Source of the DNA: Acidobacteriota bacterium
GTDB taxonomy: Bacteria > Acidobacteriota > Terriglobia > Terriglobales > Acidobacteriaceae
Assembly (NCBI GenBank): GCA_021799405.1
Contig: JAJZAL010000005.1
Coordinates: 1-64,000 of the forward strand
Direction: 5' to 3'
Length of the DNA: 64,000 nt
Under the pieces are notes generated by a model. The model was not told the origin of the DNA and did no database searches. It worked only from the letters and a program-made list of their open reading frames with translations. How positions within the stretch are numbered: position 1 is the first letter of the stretch; each line of letters starts with the position of its first letter. Positions 27,957-37,541 of this stretch are shown in pieces. The position numbers and the translations under genes are program-made.

Positions 27957-30584
27957 TCACAGCTCGCGAATCGCAGTCAGAGGGTTTCGGCGCATCGCTC
28001 GATGTGCCGGAAAGTAGCATGCCAGCAAAGACATTGCTCCCAGAAGCGCGATGACGGAAACCATGGTGACTGGATCGTGGGCGCTGATTCCGTACAACTG
28101 CCGGGCGATAAGACGTGTCAGCCCCAACGCAAAGGCCAGTCCCAGCGCCATCCCAATGCCCGTCAGCCACACTCCCTGCAACAGCACCAGTCTCAGCACG
28201 TCCACACGGGAAGCACCTAGAGCCATTCGTATTCCGATCTCGTGGGTCCGCAATTGGGTTCGGTATGCCACGACTCCGTAGATCCCGGTCACCGCAAGGA
28301 CCAGCCCGATTAGCGCGAACATCCCCGCCAGGGTGCTCTGTATAACGGCGAAACTGCTCGCCATCTGGGTACTCTCCCGCATAGAACGCACATCGAAAAC
28401 CGGCAACCGTGGATCGATTTCATGAATGGCGTGCTCCACCGCCGGCGCCAGGTCGACTGGATTCCCGTCTGTTTTCACTTGCACTATGGTCTCGTTCCCC
28501 GGGTCCTGGAAAATACTCAGATAGACCATCGGCTCCGGTGACTCATTCACGAAAGTTTGTGTTGAATTCCTCGCAACGCCGACAACCGTGAAAAGGCTGC
28601 CCGACACCCTGAGTCTCTTTCCCAGCGGATCCTGCCCTGGCCAGTAGCGCCTCGCCGCGGTCTGATTCACGATGATGACTCTCGGGGCCTTTTCATCGTC
28701 ATTCAGAGTAAACTCGCGTCCTTCCAGAATGGGTATATGAAGGGATTCGAAATACCGCGGGCCCACCTCGGCATCCTCCACCAGCAAAGATTCATGGGGG
28801 TGCGGCACATACCCTTCCGGATACGCATCGCTCCTCTTTTGGATCAGGGTCATCGGAATCCAGTCGGTAAGAGTCGCAACCTTCACGCCGGGCAATGCCG
28901 ACACGCGATCAAGTATCTTGTGCCGGATCAACTGTGCCTCGTCGTTGCTGTAGCCGGCGATATTCAGCCCCACGGACGCAGTGAGAATGTGGTCCTGCTC
29001 AAATCCGGGATTCGCGGTGGCGAGATTCCGCAGCGTTCGCAGGAATAGCCCGGAGCAGATCAGCAGTGGAAGGGAGAGCGCAATTTGCGCCACCACCAGC
29101 CCGCTGAGCAATTTCCGGTTATGTGAGCCGCCCGAAATGCTTGCAGATTCTGCCTTGAGTACTTCAGCGGCCGGCGCCTGGGACGAACGCCAAGCGGGAA
29201 GAGCGCCACAGAGCATCGCGGCTAACATGGAAAATACCGCAATCCCGATCACCACCTTAAGGTCCATGCTCCCGTTGAGTATGAGGGGTATCGAGTTTGT
29301 CGGAAAGAACCATGCGAATGTCTTCGATGTCCACGATGTCAATAGAAGCGCCACGGCTCCCGCGACGATGGAAAGCAAAGCGCCCTCCAGCATCATCTGC
29401 CGCACCAGTTGAATTCGAGTCGCCCCGAGAGACTGCCGGATCGCAAGCTCGCGCCGCCGGGAAACGAACCGCACCAGCGTGAGCGTCGCCACGTTCGCGC
29501 TGGTCAGCAACAGCACCACGCCGGCGAAGGCCAGTAGAATGGGCAGTGTCGCCGCCATGTATCCGTTGACGCCGAATGGCGAACGCCACATGGGATCGAG
29601 CGTGATTCGGTTATCGCCGAGATGCTGGTCCGGATACGCCGCCACAATGTGATGCATCAGGATATTCAGATCCTGCGCTGCCTCGCCACGGCTTACGCCG
29701 GGCCGCAATCTTCCTATTACGATCAGCCAGTCCGAGTCGCGATGGGTCATTCGCCATACATCCGTCCCGAGGGGATTGAGCGTTATCCACAGATCGTCAC
29801 GCAGCCCAGGAGCTGCTCCGACAAACCCCTCCGGCGCCACACCGATCACCGTCAGCGGATGCCGGGCGACCTCGATCGACTTGCCCACAATTGCCGGGTC
29901 TTTGCCGTAACGCGTCTTCCAGAGCGAGTAACTCAGTACCACGTTGGGAATTGCACGGGCCTCCTCTTCCGGCAGAAAGAAACGCCCCAGCAGCGGCTTG
30001 ATGCCGAGCACATCGAAATAGTTCGCCGACACGTTCGCAACATAGACAGGCTTCGGTTGCGCACCGCCAGTCAGCGAGGTCCAATCGTTATGATATGCAA
30101 GTATTCCGGCGAAGGAGTGGTTCTGCTCGCGCAGATCGCGATAGTCGAGATACGAGAAAGGCGGAGTCGGAGAGAAGGTTCGTTCCCCCCGCTGCAGGCT
30201 AACAAGATCGCCCGTGTCTCGCGCGCCCGGAATCGGACGCAACATGGTGCCGTCGATCCAACTGAATACGGTGCTGTTGGCGCATATAGCTACGGCCAGC
30301 ATCGCCGTCGCGGTGATCGTAAAGCCGGGGCTCTTGCGCAGTTGCCGCAGCGCATAACGGACATCCCGGCCTAGTTGTTCAAGCCAGGCCTGGCCCCACG
30401 TGTCGCGCGTCACATCCTGCACCAAAGGAATGTTTCCGAACTCCCGCATTGCTGCTTGTCGCGCCGTCTCCGCCGTCTCGCCGCGCGCCACTCGATCTGC
30501 TATCGCCATCTGCAGATGAGCATCGATCTCTTCCTGCAATTCGCGCTTGCGCCGCTGGAAACCGAAGCTCGGGAACCACTTCAT
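27957..30584 (-). CDS. acidobacterial duplicated orphan permease (ADOP, MacB/FtsX-like)
   Basis: An 875-residue ABC-type permease without its own ATPase. The ATG at 30584 overlaps the padR stop (TGATG); GTG 30587 is an alternative. Architecture: a cytoplasmic N-terminal ~80 residues (EEIDAHLQMAIADRVARGE, TARQAAMREFGN), first helix ~95-120, MacB-like periplasmic core, three-helix FtsX domain (~360-480), then a second full copy (helix, core, FtsX) ending ALPAHRAMRRNPLTAIREL-like. This duplicated layout is the family hallmark and is greatly expanded in Acidobacteria. These proteins are assumed to be export or envelope-stress permeases, but the substrate is unknown. It forms a translationally coupled pair with a PadR repressor. 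Confidence 0.95.
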   Translation of the reverse strand: MKWFPSFGFQRRKRELQEEIDAHLQMAIADRVARGETAETARQAAMREFGNIPLVQDVTRDTWGQAWLEQLGRDVRYALRQLRKSPGFTITATAMLAVAICANSTVFSWIDGTMLRPIPGARDTGDLVSLQRGERTFSPTPPFSYLDYRDLREQNHSFAGILAYHNDWTSLTGGAQPKPVYVANVSANYFDVLGIKPLLGRFFLPEEEARAIPNVVLSYSLWKTRYGKDPAIVGKSIEVARHPLTVIGVAPEGFVGAAPGLRDDLWITLNPLGTDVWRMTHRDSDWLIVIGRLRPGVSRGEAAQDLNILMHHIVAAYPDQHLGDNRITLDPMWRSPFGVNGYMAATLPILLAFAGVVLLLTSANVATLTLVRFVSRRRELAIRQSLGATRIQLVRQMMLEGALLSIVAGAVALLLTSWTSKTFAWFFPTNSIPLILNGSMDLKVVIGIAVFSMLAAMLCGALPAWRSSQAPAAEVLKAESASISGGSHNRKLLSGLVVAQIALSLPLLICSGLFLRTLRNLATANPGFEQDHILTASVGLNIAGYSNDEAQLIRHKILDRVSALPGVKVATLTDWIPMTLIQKRSDAYPEGYVPHPHESLLVEDAEVGPRYFESLHIPILEGREFTLNDDEKAPRVIIVNQTAARRYWPGQDPLGKRLRVSGSLFTVVGVARNSTQTFVNESPEPMVYLSIFQDPGNETIVQVKTDGNPVDLAPAVEHAIHEIDPRLPVFDVRSMRESTQMASSFAVIQSTLAGMFALIGLVLAVTGIYGVVAYRTQLRTHEIGIRMALGASRVDVLRLVLLQGVWLTGIGMALGLAFALGLTRLIARQLYGISAHDPVTMVSVIALLGAMSLLACYFPAHRAMRRNPLTAIREL

Positions 30585-30946
30585 CACTCACACTCTTCCG
30601 GCTTGACGTACATCACCGACCCAATCGCTTCGACAATCCGCTCCCATCGGCCCAGATCCGAGGCCAACTGCTTTTTCCCCTTGGCCGTGATTCGGTAGTA
30701 TCGGGCTCTTTGCTTGGCCTCTGACTGCTTCCACTCAGACTTCACCCAACTCTGACGCTCCAATCGATGGAGAGCGGGATACAGCGATCCAGTCTCCACC
30801 TGAAGCACATCTCCGGATCGCAAACGTAACGCCTGGACAATGCCATATCCATGCTGCGGTCCCCATTGCAGCGTTTGAAGAATGAGCATGTCCAGTGTTC
30901 CCTGCAGCAGCTCAATCCGGTTCTTATACTGGTCTCTTTCGTTCAT
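30584..30946 (-). CDS. PadR family transcriptional regulator
   Basis: A 120-residue PadR repressor of the acidobacterial ADOP-linked type. Winged helix at about residues 10-85: LLQGTLDMLILQTLQWGPQHGYGI, then SLYPALHRLERQSWVKSEW and YYRITAKGKKQL. The C-terminal helix provides dimerisation. It overlaps the permease start by one nucleotide. There is no Shine-Dalgarno sequence before the ATG: the 13-bp dyad at 30950-30985 ends 3 nt from the start codon, so the message may be leaderless or the operator may double as the leader. Autoregulation through that dyad is likely. Confidence 0.95.
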   Translation of the reverse strand: MNERDQYKNRIELLQGTLDMLILQTLQWGPQHGYGIVQALRLRSGDVLQVETGSLYPALHRLERQSWVKSEWKQSEAKQRARYYRITAKGKKQLASDLGRWERIVEAIGSVMYVKPEECE

Positions 30947-30949
30947 AGT

Positions 30950-30985
30950 GTAGACACTCTACTCCAATGGGGGTAGAGTGTCTAC
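30950..30985. promoter_or_regulatory. perfect 13-bp inverted repeat, candidate PadR operator
   Basis: GTAGACACTCTAC (30950-30962) and GTAGAGTGTCTAC (30973-30985) are exact reverse complements separated by 10 nt. The left arm itself contains GTAGACAC, resembling PadR half-sites. Directly abutting the padR start, it is the obvious autoregulatory operator for padR-ADOP. Confidence 0.65.
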
Positions 30986-31579
30986 TTCATTTTGAATAGC
31001 GCATTGAGCAGCGTTGCCCACTCAGCAGATTTAAAGGTACGTCAGTTATGAGGACGAAAATTGGTGATTCTGCACTGGCGCTAAATCGCCGATGCACTCA
31101 TCGAGGCAAATGTAGCTACCGGAATGTCGGCGAGTGTCCAGGTTTCCGCCTGCAGTGCCGCCGACGGAAACTTGGAACAGACCCCGTTTAAGGGGACCTA
31201 TCCAGTCGAACGGACATAAATCGCGGTGGATGAGCACTTTGCCCTGCTCTTAAATACTCGGCGGGGGGCATGATTCCGCATACCTGTCTGTTCGGATTGC
31301 TTGCAGTTGGGGTGAGTCGCCGGACGTAATGAGCGTGATCTGCGATGCGTCCATGCCTTTGCAGGAGATGCAGGAGCCCTTTACTTGGCGGGTCCAGGAG
31401 CGCTCTCCACGATGATTTTCCGCCATGAATTGCGCTCATATTGTAGGCTTGTACTTCATCGCGACATTTGGCGACATTCGGGCTCAAAAAACAACGCACT
31501 CAGATCCCAGATTACTTATCTGGAAATCTGTAAGTTGCAGAGCCTTTACCAGGGTCGCAATGAACGGGGCAAACTACCG
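30986..31579. other. intergenic, possible decayed gene
   Basis: About 590 nt between the divergent padR unit and the FG-GAP gene. Minus-strand frames (31046-31237, 31188-31499) have coding-like stretches but no intact start-to-stop gene or recognised domain. An in-frame TTG at 31385 for the next gene is unlikely to be used. Confidence 0.35.
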
Positions 31580-34500
31580 ATGGTTCGCTGCACTCGCAAT
31601 TACGCATTCATCCTGCTCTGCATTTGTATCTTCCTCAGTTCCTCCCGGTTCTGCGCTGCCCAGGATTCACCCGCAGTCAACCACGTCGGTCTTTCAAGCC
31701 TTTCGTTTGCGCATCCGTCGTCTGCAAAGCAACGGCAGGCTGCAGGCAGATTCCTCGGCTGGAAGTACGCAGCCCTCGCGCACCAGGATACTTCCCAATG
31801 GATCCGGCCTCAGTCCATGGCTACGTGGAAGAAACAGCATCTTCTTCAGCCCACTGTTACGCAGCCACTTGCCACATCCGCTGCTACTACGTCTTCTCTC
31901 CAGGGCGCCAGCTTTGCGATGCCGCCGCATCTGCCAACTGGCTTCATCCCCACGGCCGTTGCCAAGGGTGACTTCAATGGCGACGGCAAAATGGACATCG
32001 CCATCAGCAATGGCGGCGATAACACCATCTATGTATATCTCGGCAAAGGCGACGGCACGTTCTCTACTCCCGAGGTACTCTACACCAAGGGACAATCCCC
32101 CGACTGGCTCACGACTGCACGACTTCGCACCGGTGGCCCGCTCGATCTGATCGCGGTGGATAGCGATAGCAAACAGGTGGAAGTCTTTCTCGGCAACGGC
32201 GACGGCACATTCCAGCCATCGACTATTGTTGCCACGCTCACCCAGACACCCACGTTTGTCCTCGCCGGCGATTTCAACAAAGATGGACACATCGATCTGG
32301 CTGTCGGCCTGGTCGTCGACCCTCAAAGCACCGAACCGCAGTTCCAGGTGCTTTTGGGCGATGGTACCGGAGCATTCCCCTCGACGATCACACCACCTTT
32401 GCTCAACAACACCGGCACCGCTCCTTTACCCACAACCTGGATGGCCTCCGGCGATCTCAATAATGATGGACAGCTCGATCTTGTCGTCACGGTCGCCTAT
32501 GCCGGAGCTGTTGCCTACGTCAATCAAAACGGCACAAGCTTTGTAAATGGAAATGTATTTAACCCATCCGATACTGCCGCTGCTGTTGCGCTCGGCGACA
32601 TGAACGGCGATGGCTGCCTGGATGCTGTCGAAACCGGCACTTACGGACTGCTGACCATCGCAAAAGGCAATTGCGACGGCACTTTTACTCAAAGTGGGCC
32701 CACTGCAGAGTTGGGAGATGTTGATTATGCCGTCAAGGTGGCCGACATCAACGGTGACGGCAAGCTGGATGTAGTCGCCTCTTCTGCATTTACTACCTCA
32801 GAAGCAATAGCGGGAATTGGCGCCTACGGTGGCTATTTAGTATCTGTTCTCGACGGCGATGGCTTGGGTAACGTGAGTCCCGCCGCCATTTATCGTGTTG
32901 GACCGGAGGCCTACGATTTTACCGTCGCCGATCTCACCGGCAGCGGTTATCCCGACATTGTCACCATAAGCACCACAGAAAGCACCGCAACACTGCTTGC
33001 GAACAACGGAAGCGGCGGCTTCGGCGCCACTCCCGGCGAAACTACCGGTTACCTCGGTGGCGTCACCAATCAACCCATATCCACGAGCACCCCGCAAACG
33101 GTCGATGTCAACGGCGACGGCAAACCAGATATCGTGATGATTGAATCCGGTAAGAACAGCACCGTGCCCAGCCAGGTCACCACCCTGCTCAACGATGGCA
33201 ACGGAAGCTTTTCGCCTCCCGAGCGATCCCCCATTACGGTTGGCCCGAATGTGCCATTTCCGATTTTCACCGTCGGCAAATTTCGCAGCACTTCCTCCGC
33301 CGACCTCATTTACCTCAACACCGACGTTTCGCCCCAGGTTGCTTTCATGCCCGGGAACGGGGACGGCACTTTCGGAACGCCGGTTACCCTTGCCACTCTT
33401 CCCGCTCCGGTCCAGGTGGTCAGCGGAGATTTCAACGGTGACGGCAAGCTTGACTTTGCAGTGGCTGGCTACACAACCATGGGAGGCTACTCTTCGCTCG
33501 AACTCGACGTCTTTCTCGGCAATGGCGACGGCACCTTCCGCCATCTCCCGCCTCAAACCTTTCCTTCATTAACTAATATCCCCATCCAGCAGCTCATCGC
33601 CGGAGACTTCAACCACGACGGCAAGCTCGACCTGCTCATCGGCTACAACACCAACGGTGGCTGGGTCACCAGTGGCGACGATCTCGACCTCGCACTCGGA
33701 AATGGAGACGGCACCTTCCAGGCGCCAACCACATTGATGCGACACTTCGGCCCCGTCGCCGTGGCGGACCTGAACCATGATGGGTACCTAGATTTGATAC
33801 AAGCCAGAAATCCGGCTGCCAATACAACGCAGGATGCCCTCACCGCCGCAGGTGGCGCCTTCATCGCGCCCGCGGTCACCGTTTATCTCGGTGGCGGTGG
33901 CGGCACATTCACCAAATCCGCGACTTATTCCGCACCCGGGATTGCCATCCCTTCATACGCCCCCGCTCTGGTCGGCGACTTCAACGGTGACGACAAACTC
34001 GACATCGCTATTCCCTATGTGCAATCCACCCTCCAGGCCTCCTTCGAACGGCGGTTGCAGATATATCAAGGCAATGGCGACGGCACTTTCACGGCGGTTG
34101 GCATTCCCTATCAACTCCCCGAGTTGGACCTTCCTGTTGTTGGCGCGGATTATCTCGGCAACGGCTTCACTGATCTGCTGGATGTCATCGGCTCCACATC
34201 CTCAGTCAATATCCTTCCGGCAAGCCTGTCTTCTGCTCTCAACATTACCGCGGACTCATCACCGCTCACCGGCTCGCAAGGCACCGCCACCGTAACTCTG
34301 GCACTGCCTCCTGCATCCAGCCAGACTGTGCAGCTAACCAGCAGCGATCCAGCCGTCACGCTGCCCAGCAGTCTCACCTTCTCTGCCGGTCAAACGCAGC
34401 AGACCTTTTCCTTCACTATCGGCTCAGGCTTCGATGCCTCTCACGTTCTGGCAATCACGGCCAGTCTCAACGGACAAACAAGTACCGCCTACTTCGCCAA

Positions 34501-35644
34501 GTCCAATCCCGATCTCACTCCCGGCGTAACAGCTTTGGTCGGCACCGAAATCACCGGAACGTCCTCGGTCGCAACCGCACCCGGCGAATCCATACCGCTC
34601 ATCTTCACGCTCCAAAGTGTTGATGGCTATTCCGGCACCTTCACCAACTTCAAGTGCGCTGGAATGCCATCCGGCACGCAATGCACCTTCGCGCAATCCA
34701 GCGTCGTTCTCCTCCCTGGCGGATACGCGCAGGTTGCCTTCAACATCAGCACAAGTTCCTCCACGCCCACTGGAACTTACCCCGTCACCATCAGCGCCAG
34801 CAATGGAGTTCTCACTCCATCCGCAGATATCACCCTCGGCCTCGGTGGGTTTTCCCTCAGCGTCAACCCAACTACCATTCCAATCAATGGCTCCGGAGCT
34901 CCCAGCACTACCGTCATGGCCAACTTCACAAATGGCTACAGTCAAACGGTGCAGCTCAGCTGCACGGGCCTTCCCTCCGGGGCCACCTGCACCATTCCCG
35001 GTGTACTCTACCCGAACAATACCTCCACCACGGTCGAAGTCTCCGCCTCCAACGTCGCGCCGCAGGACTACGGATTCCAAATAGTCGGCACTGCCGGCAG
35101 CGTCACCTCCAGCGTCAATGCTACACTCCGAGTCTCCGGTTTCAGTGCCTCTATCCAGCCTTCCTCTGCTACGGTTATCGCCGGACATACGGCAAATTTC
35201 ACTGTCAACCTCACCTCACTGAATCATTTCAGCAGCAGCGATATCTCGATCTCCTGTCAGTCGACTGCCAACGTCACCTGCAGCACCCCAAGCCAGTACG
35301 CCTCCCTCAGCGATGGAGGCACAACCTCTGTCACACTCAGCGTCACGCCGCAGGCATCCACCACAGCCATGACGCACGCCCCGCACTCCCGTCTGCCCTG
35401 GGCTCCGGCACTCGCCTGTATCCTATTCGTCCTTGTACCTACCAAACGCTTCAGAAAGCGGTACGGCCTCTTCCTTTTCCTCCTGGCTTTATGCATCTCT
35501 AGTCCCCTGGCTTGCAGCGGTGGAGGTGGAGGCGGTGGAGGCTCAGCACAAACCTTCAGCATTGCGATCACGGCGCAATCCTCTACGCCCTACTCCAATT
35601 TGAATGTTTCGGCTGGCACCATCACACTCACCGTGACTCAATAG
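31580..35644 (+). CDS. giant secreted FG-GAP/VCBS repeat protein with Ig-like C-terminal half
   Basis: A 1354-residue secreted protein. I chose ATG 31580 because it opens a signal peptide (MVRCTRNYAFILLCICIFLS, cut near FCAAQ); the frame extends further upstream without a better start. Residues ~130-890 hold about 14 VCBS/FG-GAP units with Ca-binding loops such as GDFNGDGKMDIAI, GDFNKDGHIDLAV and ADINGDGKLDVV. These probably fold as one or two propellers. Ig-like domains follow. The C-terminus has WAPALACILFVLVP, basic TKRFRKRY, a second hydrophobic segment, PLACSGGGG and a beta tail ending TITLTVTQ. That layout matches the S53 protease and YVTN protein in this window, suggesting common surface sorting. 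Carbohydrate or matrix binding is a guess. Confidence 0.88.
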   Translation: MVRCTRNYAFILLCICIFLSSSRFCAAQDSPAVNHVGLSSLSFAHPSSAKQRQAAGRFLGWKYAALAHQDTSQWIRPQSMATWKKQHLLQPTVTQPLATSAATTSSLQGASFAMPPHLPTGFIPTAVAKGDFNGDGKMDIAISNGGDNTIYVYLGKGDGTFSTPEVLYTKGQSPDWLTTARLRTGGPLDLIAVDSDSKQVEVFLGNGDGTFQPSTIVATLTQTPTFVLAGDFNKDGHIDLAVGLVVDPQSTEPQFQVLLGDGTGAFPSTITPPLLNNTGTAPLPTTWMASGDLNNDGQLDLVVTVAYAGAVAYVNQNGTSFVNGNVFNPSDTAAAVALGDMNGDGCLDAVETGTYGLLTIAKGNCDGTFTQSGPTAELGDVDYAVKVADINGDGKLDVVASSAFTTSEAIAGIGAYGGYLVSVLDGDGLGNVSPAAIYRVGPEAYDFTVADLTGSGYPDIVTISTTESTATLLANNGSGGFGATPGETTGYLGGVTNQPISTSTPQTVDVNGDGKPDIVMIESGKNSTVPSQVTTLLNDGNGSFSPPERSPITVGPNVPFPIFTVGKFRSTSSADLIYLNTDVSPQVAFMPGNGDGTFGTPVTLATLPAPVQVVSGDFNGDGKLDFAVAGYTTMGGYSSLELDVFLGNGDGTFRHLPPQTFPSLTNIPIQQLIAGDFNHDGKLDLLIGYNTNGGWVTSGDDLDLALGNGDGTFQAPTTLMRHFGPVAVADLNHDGYLDLIQARNPAANTTQDALTAAGGAFIAPAVTVYLGGGGGTFTKSATYSAPGIAIPSYAPALVGDFNGDDKLDIAIPYVQSTLQASFERRLQIYQGNGDGTFTAVGIPYQLPELDLPVVGADYLGNGFTDLLDVIGSTSSVNILPASLSSALNITADSSPLTGSQGTATVTLALPPASSQTVQLTSSDPAVTLPSSLTFSAGQTQQTFSFTIGSGFDASHVLAITASLNGQTSTAYFAKSNPDLTPGVTALVGTEITGTSSVATAPGESIPLIFTLQSVDGYSGTFTNFKCAGMPSGTQCTFAQSSVVLLPGGYAQVAFNISTSSSTPTGTYPVTISASNGVLTPSADITLGLGGFSLSVNPTTIPINGSGAPSTTVMANFTNGYSQTVQLSCTGLPSGATCTIPGVLYPNNTSTTVEVSASNVAPQDYGFQIVGTAGSVTSSVNATLRVSGFSASIQPSSATVIAGHTANFTVNLTSLNHFSSSDISISCQSTANVTCSTPSQYASLSDGGTTSVTLSVTPQASTTAMTHAPHSRLPWAPALACILFVLVPTKRFRKRYGLFLFLLALCISSPLACSGGGGGGGGSAQTFSIAITAQSSTPYSNLNVSAGTITLTVTQ

Positions 35645-35787
35645 CTCTCTCGAAACCACAGCCGGGATACACTAACAATCTCGCTGGTACAAATTACCAG
35701 GCAGGCCACTGATGAGGTTTTTCAGGCATCGTTCGCGCCCGGCTTTCCCCATCTCAAATCGAATATAGGTAACCGGGAGGTTTACGG

Positions 35788-36522
35788 ATGAAGATTGCGA
35801 TCATCTCCGATATTCATGCCAACCTTGCGGCGTTGCGGGCATTTCCAGAAAGCGATTGCGACCAAGTGTGGTGCCTTGGCGACCTTGTGGATTATGGTCC
35901 AAATCCCCACGAGGTTGTTCAAGAAATTCAAAGCATCGCGTCGATAATCGTATGCGGAAACCACGATTACGCTGCCGGTTTTGGAGCCGATCCTCAATGC
36001 TCCCCTCCATATCGCCACCTGGCAGCAGAAACGCTGCGCTATACAAGGAGTGCTTGCACACCTGAAGATCTCCTTTTCCTGAGAAACCTCCCCAAATCCT
36101 GCGAGACTGCCCTTACATCTTCGCACTTCTATCTCGTGCATGCCGCGCCGTCTGATCCTCTATTCGCCTATTGCCCCCACGAGTCCGACCGCTGGGCTCA
36201 AGAAGTAGAAAAAATAAATGCTGATGTGCTCCTTGTAGGGCATACACACACTCCATTTATCCGCAATGTCGGAAATACCATCGTGGTCAACCCTGGCAGT
36301 CTCGGCCAACCCAAAACAGGACGCCCTCTCGCCTGTTATGCCGTTTGGGAAGACGGTGAAATTTCTCTAAAGGAGTATGCCTACCCTATCGAAGAGACTA
36401 TCCATGCGATTGATCAGATGCCGATCAGTAAAGAGGATCAGAAGCAACTCATATCCGTGCTCATGACCGGGGCTATTCCAGCAAAGAACCCGGAGCCGAT
36501 CGCGCCACACAACGATTCCTAA
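35788..36522 (+). CDS. metallophosphoesterase, YfcE/DNA-repair-like calcineurin fold
   Basis: A 244-residue calcineurin-like phosphoesterase; GGGAGG lies upstream of the ATG. Metal ligands are visible in order: SDIHAN (D8, H10), GDLVDYGPNP (Asp and Asn-type loop), CGNHDYA, and GHTHTPF near residue 170. The C-terminal strand NTIVVNPGSLGQPKTG is typical of the YfcE/PPPDE-like cytosolic subgroup. It would hydrolyse a phosphomonoester or diester with Mn or Fe; the substrate cannot be told. There is no signal peptide, unlike the upstream gene. It is single and convergent with the AAA-dynamin-DUF190 block that follows on the other strand. Confidence 0.9.
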   Translation: MKIAIISDIHANLAALRAFPESDCDQVWCLGDLVDYGPNPHEVVQEIQSIASIIVCGNHDYAAGFGADPQCSPPYRHLAAETLRYTRSACTPEDLLFLRNLPKSCETALTSSHFYLVHAAPSDPLFAYCPHESDRWAQEVEKINADVLLVGHTHTPFIRNVGNTIVVNPGSLGQPKTGRPLACYAVWEDGEISLKEYAYPIEETIHAIDQMPISKEDQKQLISVLMTGAIPAKNPEPIAPHNDS

Positions 36523-36536
36523 AGGCACACGGGGAA

Positions 36537-36718
36537 TTGCTGGAGAGAGTTTCCGAAGAGACGCAGCGCTACGCCCTCAAGAACGAGGCCCTGCGGCGAC
36601 ATCTTGCCAGCGACGAAGAGCGCAGCGTCGCCCACCTCGGCTTGCTCCTGCTGGCCGACTCTACCTCAGTTTCAGCGCACCCCCTCTGCCAGACCGCATG
36701 CTCTAGACCGCGGCAACT
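36537..36718 (+). other. short coding-like remnant after the phosphoesterase
   Basis: An open frame with Glu/Arg-rich helical composition (RVSEETQRYALKNEALRR, then DEERSVAHLGLLLLAD) but no start codon with a ribosome site and no domain. It may be the decayed tail of a gene; it overlaps the end of the convergent AAA ATPase gene. Confidence 0.2.
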
Positions 36719-37471
36719 TCATGCTTTCTGCGTCCCCATCAGGAAGTCCAGGTGAAGCACGTGCGCTTTCACCTGATCCTCTGTCCTGTACTTCTCCATC
36801 CGAGCCATCTTCAACATGCGCAGAATTCCTCCGGGATTGCCCCCGCTCCATTCCACAATGGAGTGTAGCGTCGCTTCAAGATTCCTCGCCTCCACTCCCG
36901 CCCGGATCGCCTCCTGCCTGGCAAATTCCAGCGCAATCGGCGCGGGGAGATTCTTCAGTTCCAGTCGCTCCGAACGGTCTGCGCACATCGGCTGCAGTGC
37001 CCCAATGTCTTCCATATGCGGAGACCGGGCAGCAAAAATAATGGACCGCTGGTCGTAATCACTGAAATCCTTGATCAGGCCCGTAACCACGCGGGACGGT
37101 CCAGCCACATGATCCAGCACCAGCACGAACGGAAACTCGGTCAACGCGCGCCGAACAATTCCCTTCAATGAAGGCGTGCTAAGCGATCTCGTGCTCTCCG
37201 GTAAACGCAGTTCGCGCTTTTTGAGCGCGCGCAGCCCCTCGAAAAGAGCCTGCAGCGCGTCTTTTGGATTACGGAGATGCGGCACATATAGCGAATACGG
37301 TTGTGTCTTCGCAAACGTCTGCAGAAGTCGAGTTTTCCCCACTCCTTCAGGGCCGAATACCAGCATGGATTTGCGCTTCCTCACCTGCGCCTCCAGCCGC
37401 GCCAGTTCTTCTGATCGCGCTATAACTGCTACATACTCATCATCTGGCAAATGAATCACTCTTTCCGCCAT
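36719..37471 (-). CDS. AAA family ATPase
   Basis: A 250-residue AAA/STAND-type ATPase. ATG 37471 follows GAGGATGCGG; ATG codons at 37477 and 37486 are alternatives. Walker A is FGPEGVGKT at about residues 39-47, Walker B FVLVLDHV near 120, and a sensor-like IIFAARS near 150. The C-terminal part has a winged-helix-like helical segment (GNPGGILRMLKMARMEKY). It is the last gene of a seven-gene minus-strand block, 70 nt downstream of a dynamin-like GTPase. A motor or switch for the adjacent membrane-acting GTPases is plausible inference; no partner domain is fused. Confidence 0.85.
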   Translation of the reverse strand: MAERVIHLPDDEYVAVIARSEELARLEAQVRKRKSMLVFGPEGVGKTRLLQTFAKTQPYSLYVPHLRNPKDALQALFEGLRALKKRELRLPESTRSLSTPSLKGIVRRALTEFPFVLVLDHVAGPSRVVTGLIKDFSDYDQRSIIFAARSPHMEDIGALQPMCADRSERLELKNLPAPIALEFARQEAIRAGVEARNLEATLHSIVEWSGGNPGGILRMLKMARMEKYRTEDQVKAHVLHLDFLMGTQKA

Positions 37472-37541
37472 CCGCATCCTCGGCAAGAAACCGCTTTCAC
37501 TTGGAAGCGCTCGTAGCTATCCCGATAGATATGGCATAGAA

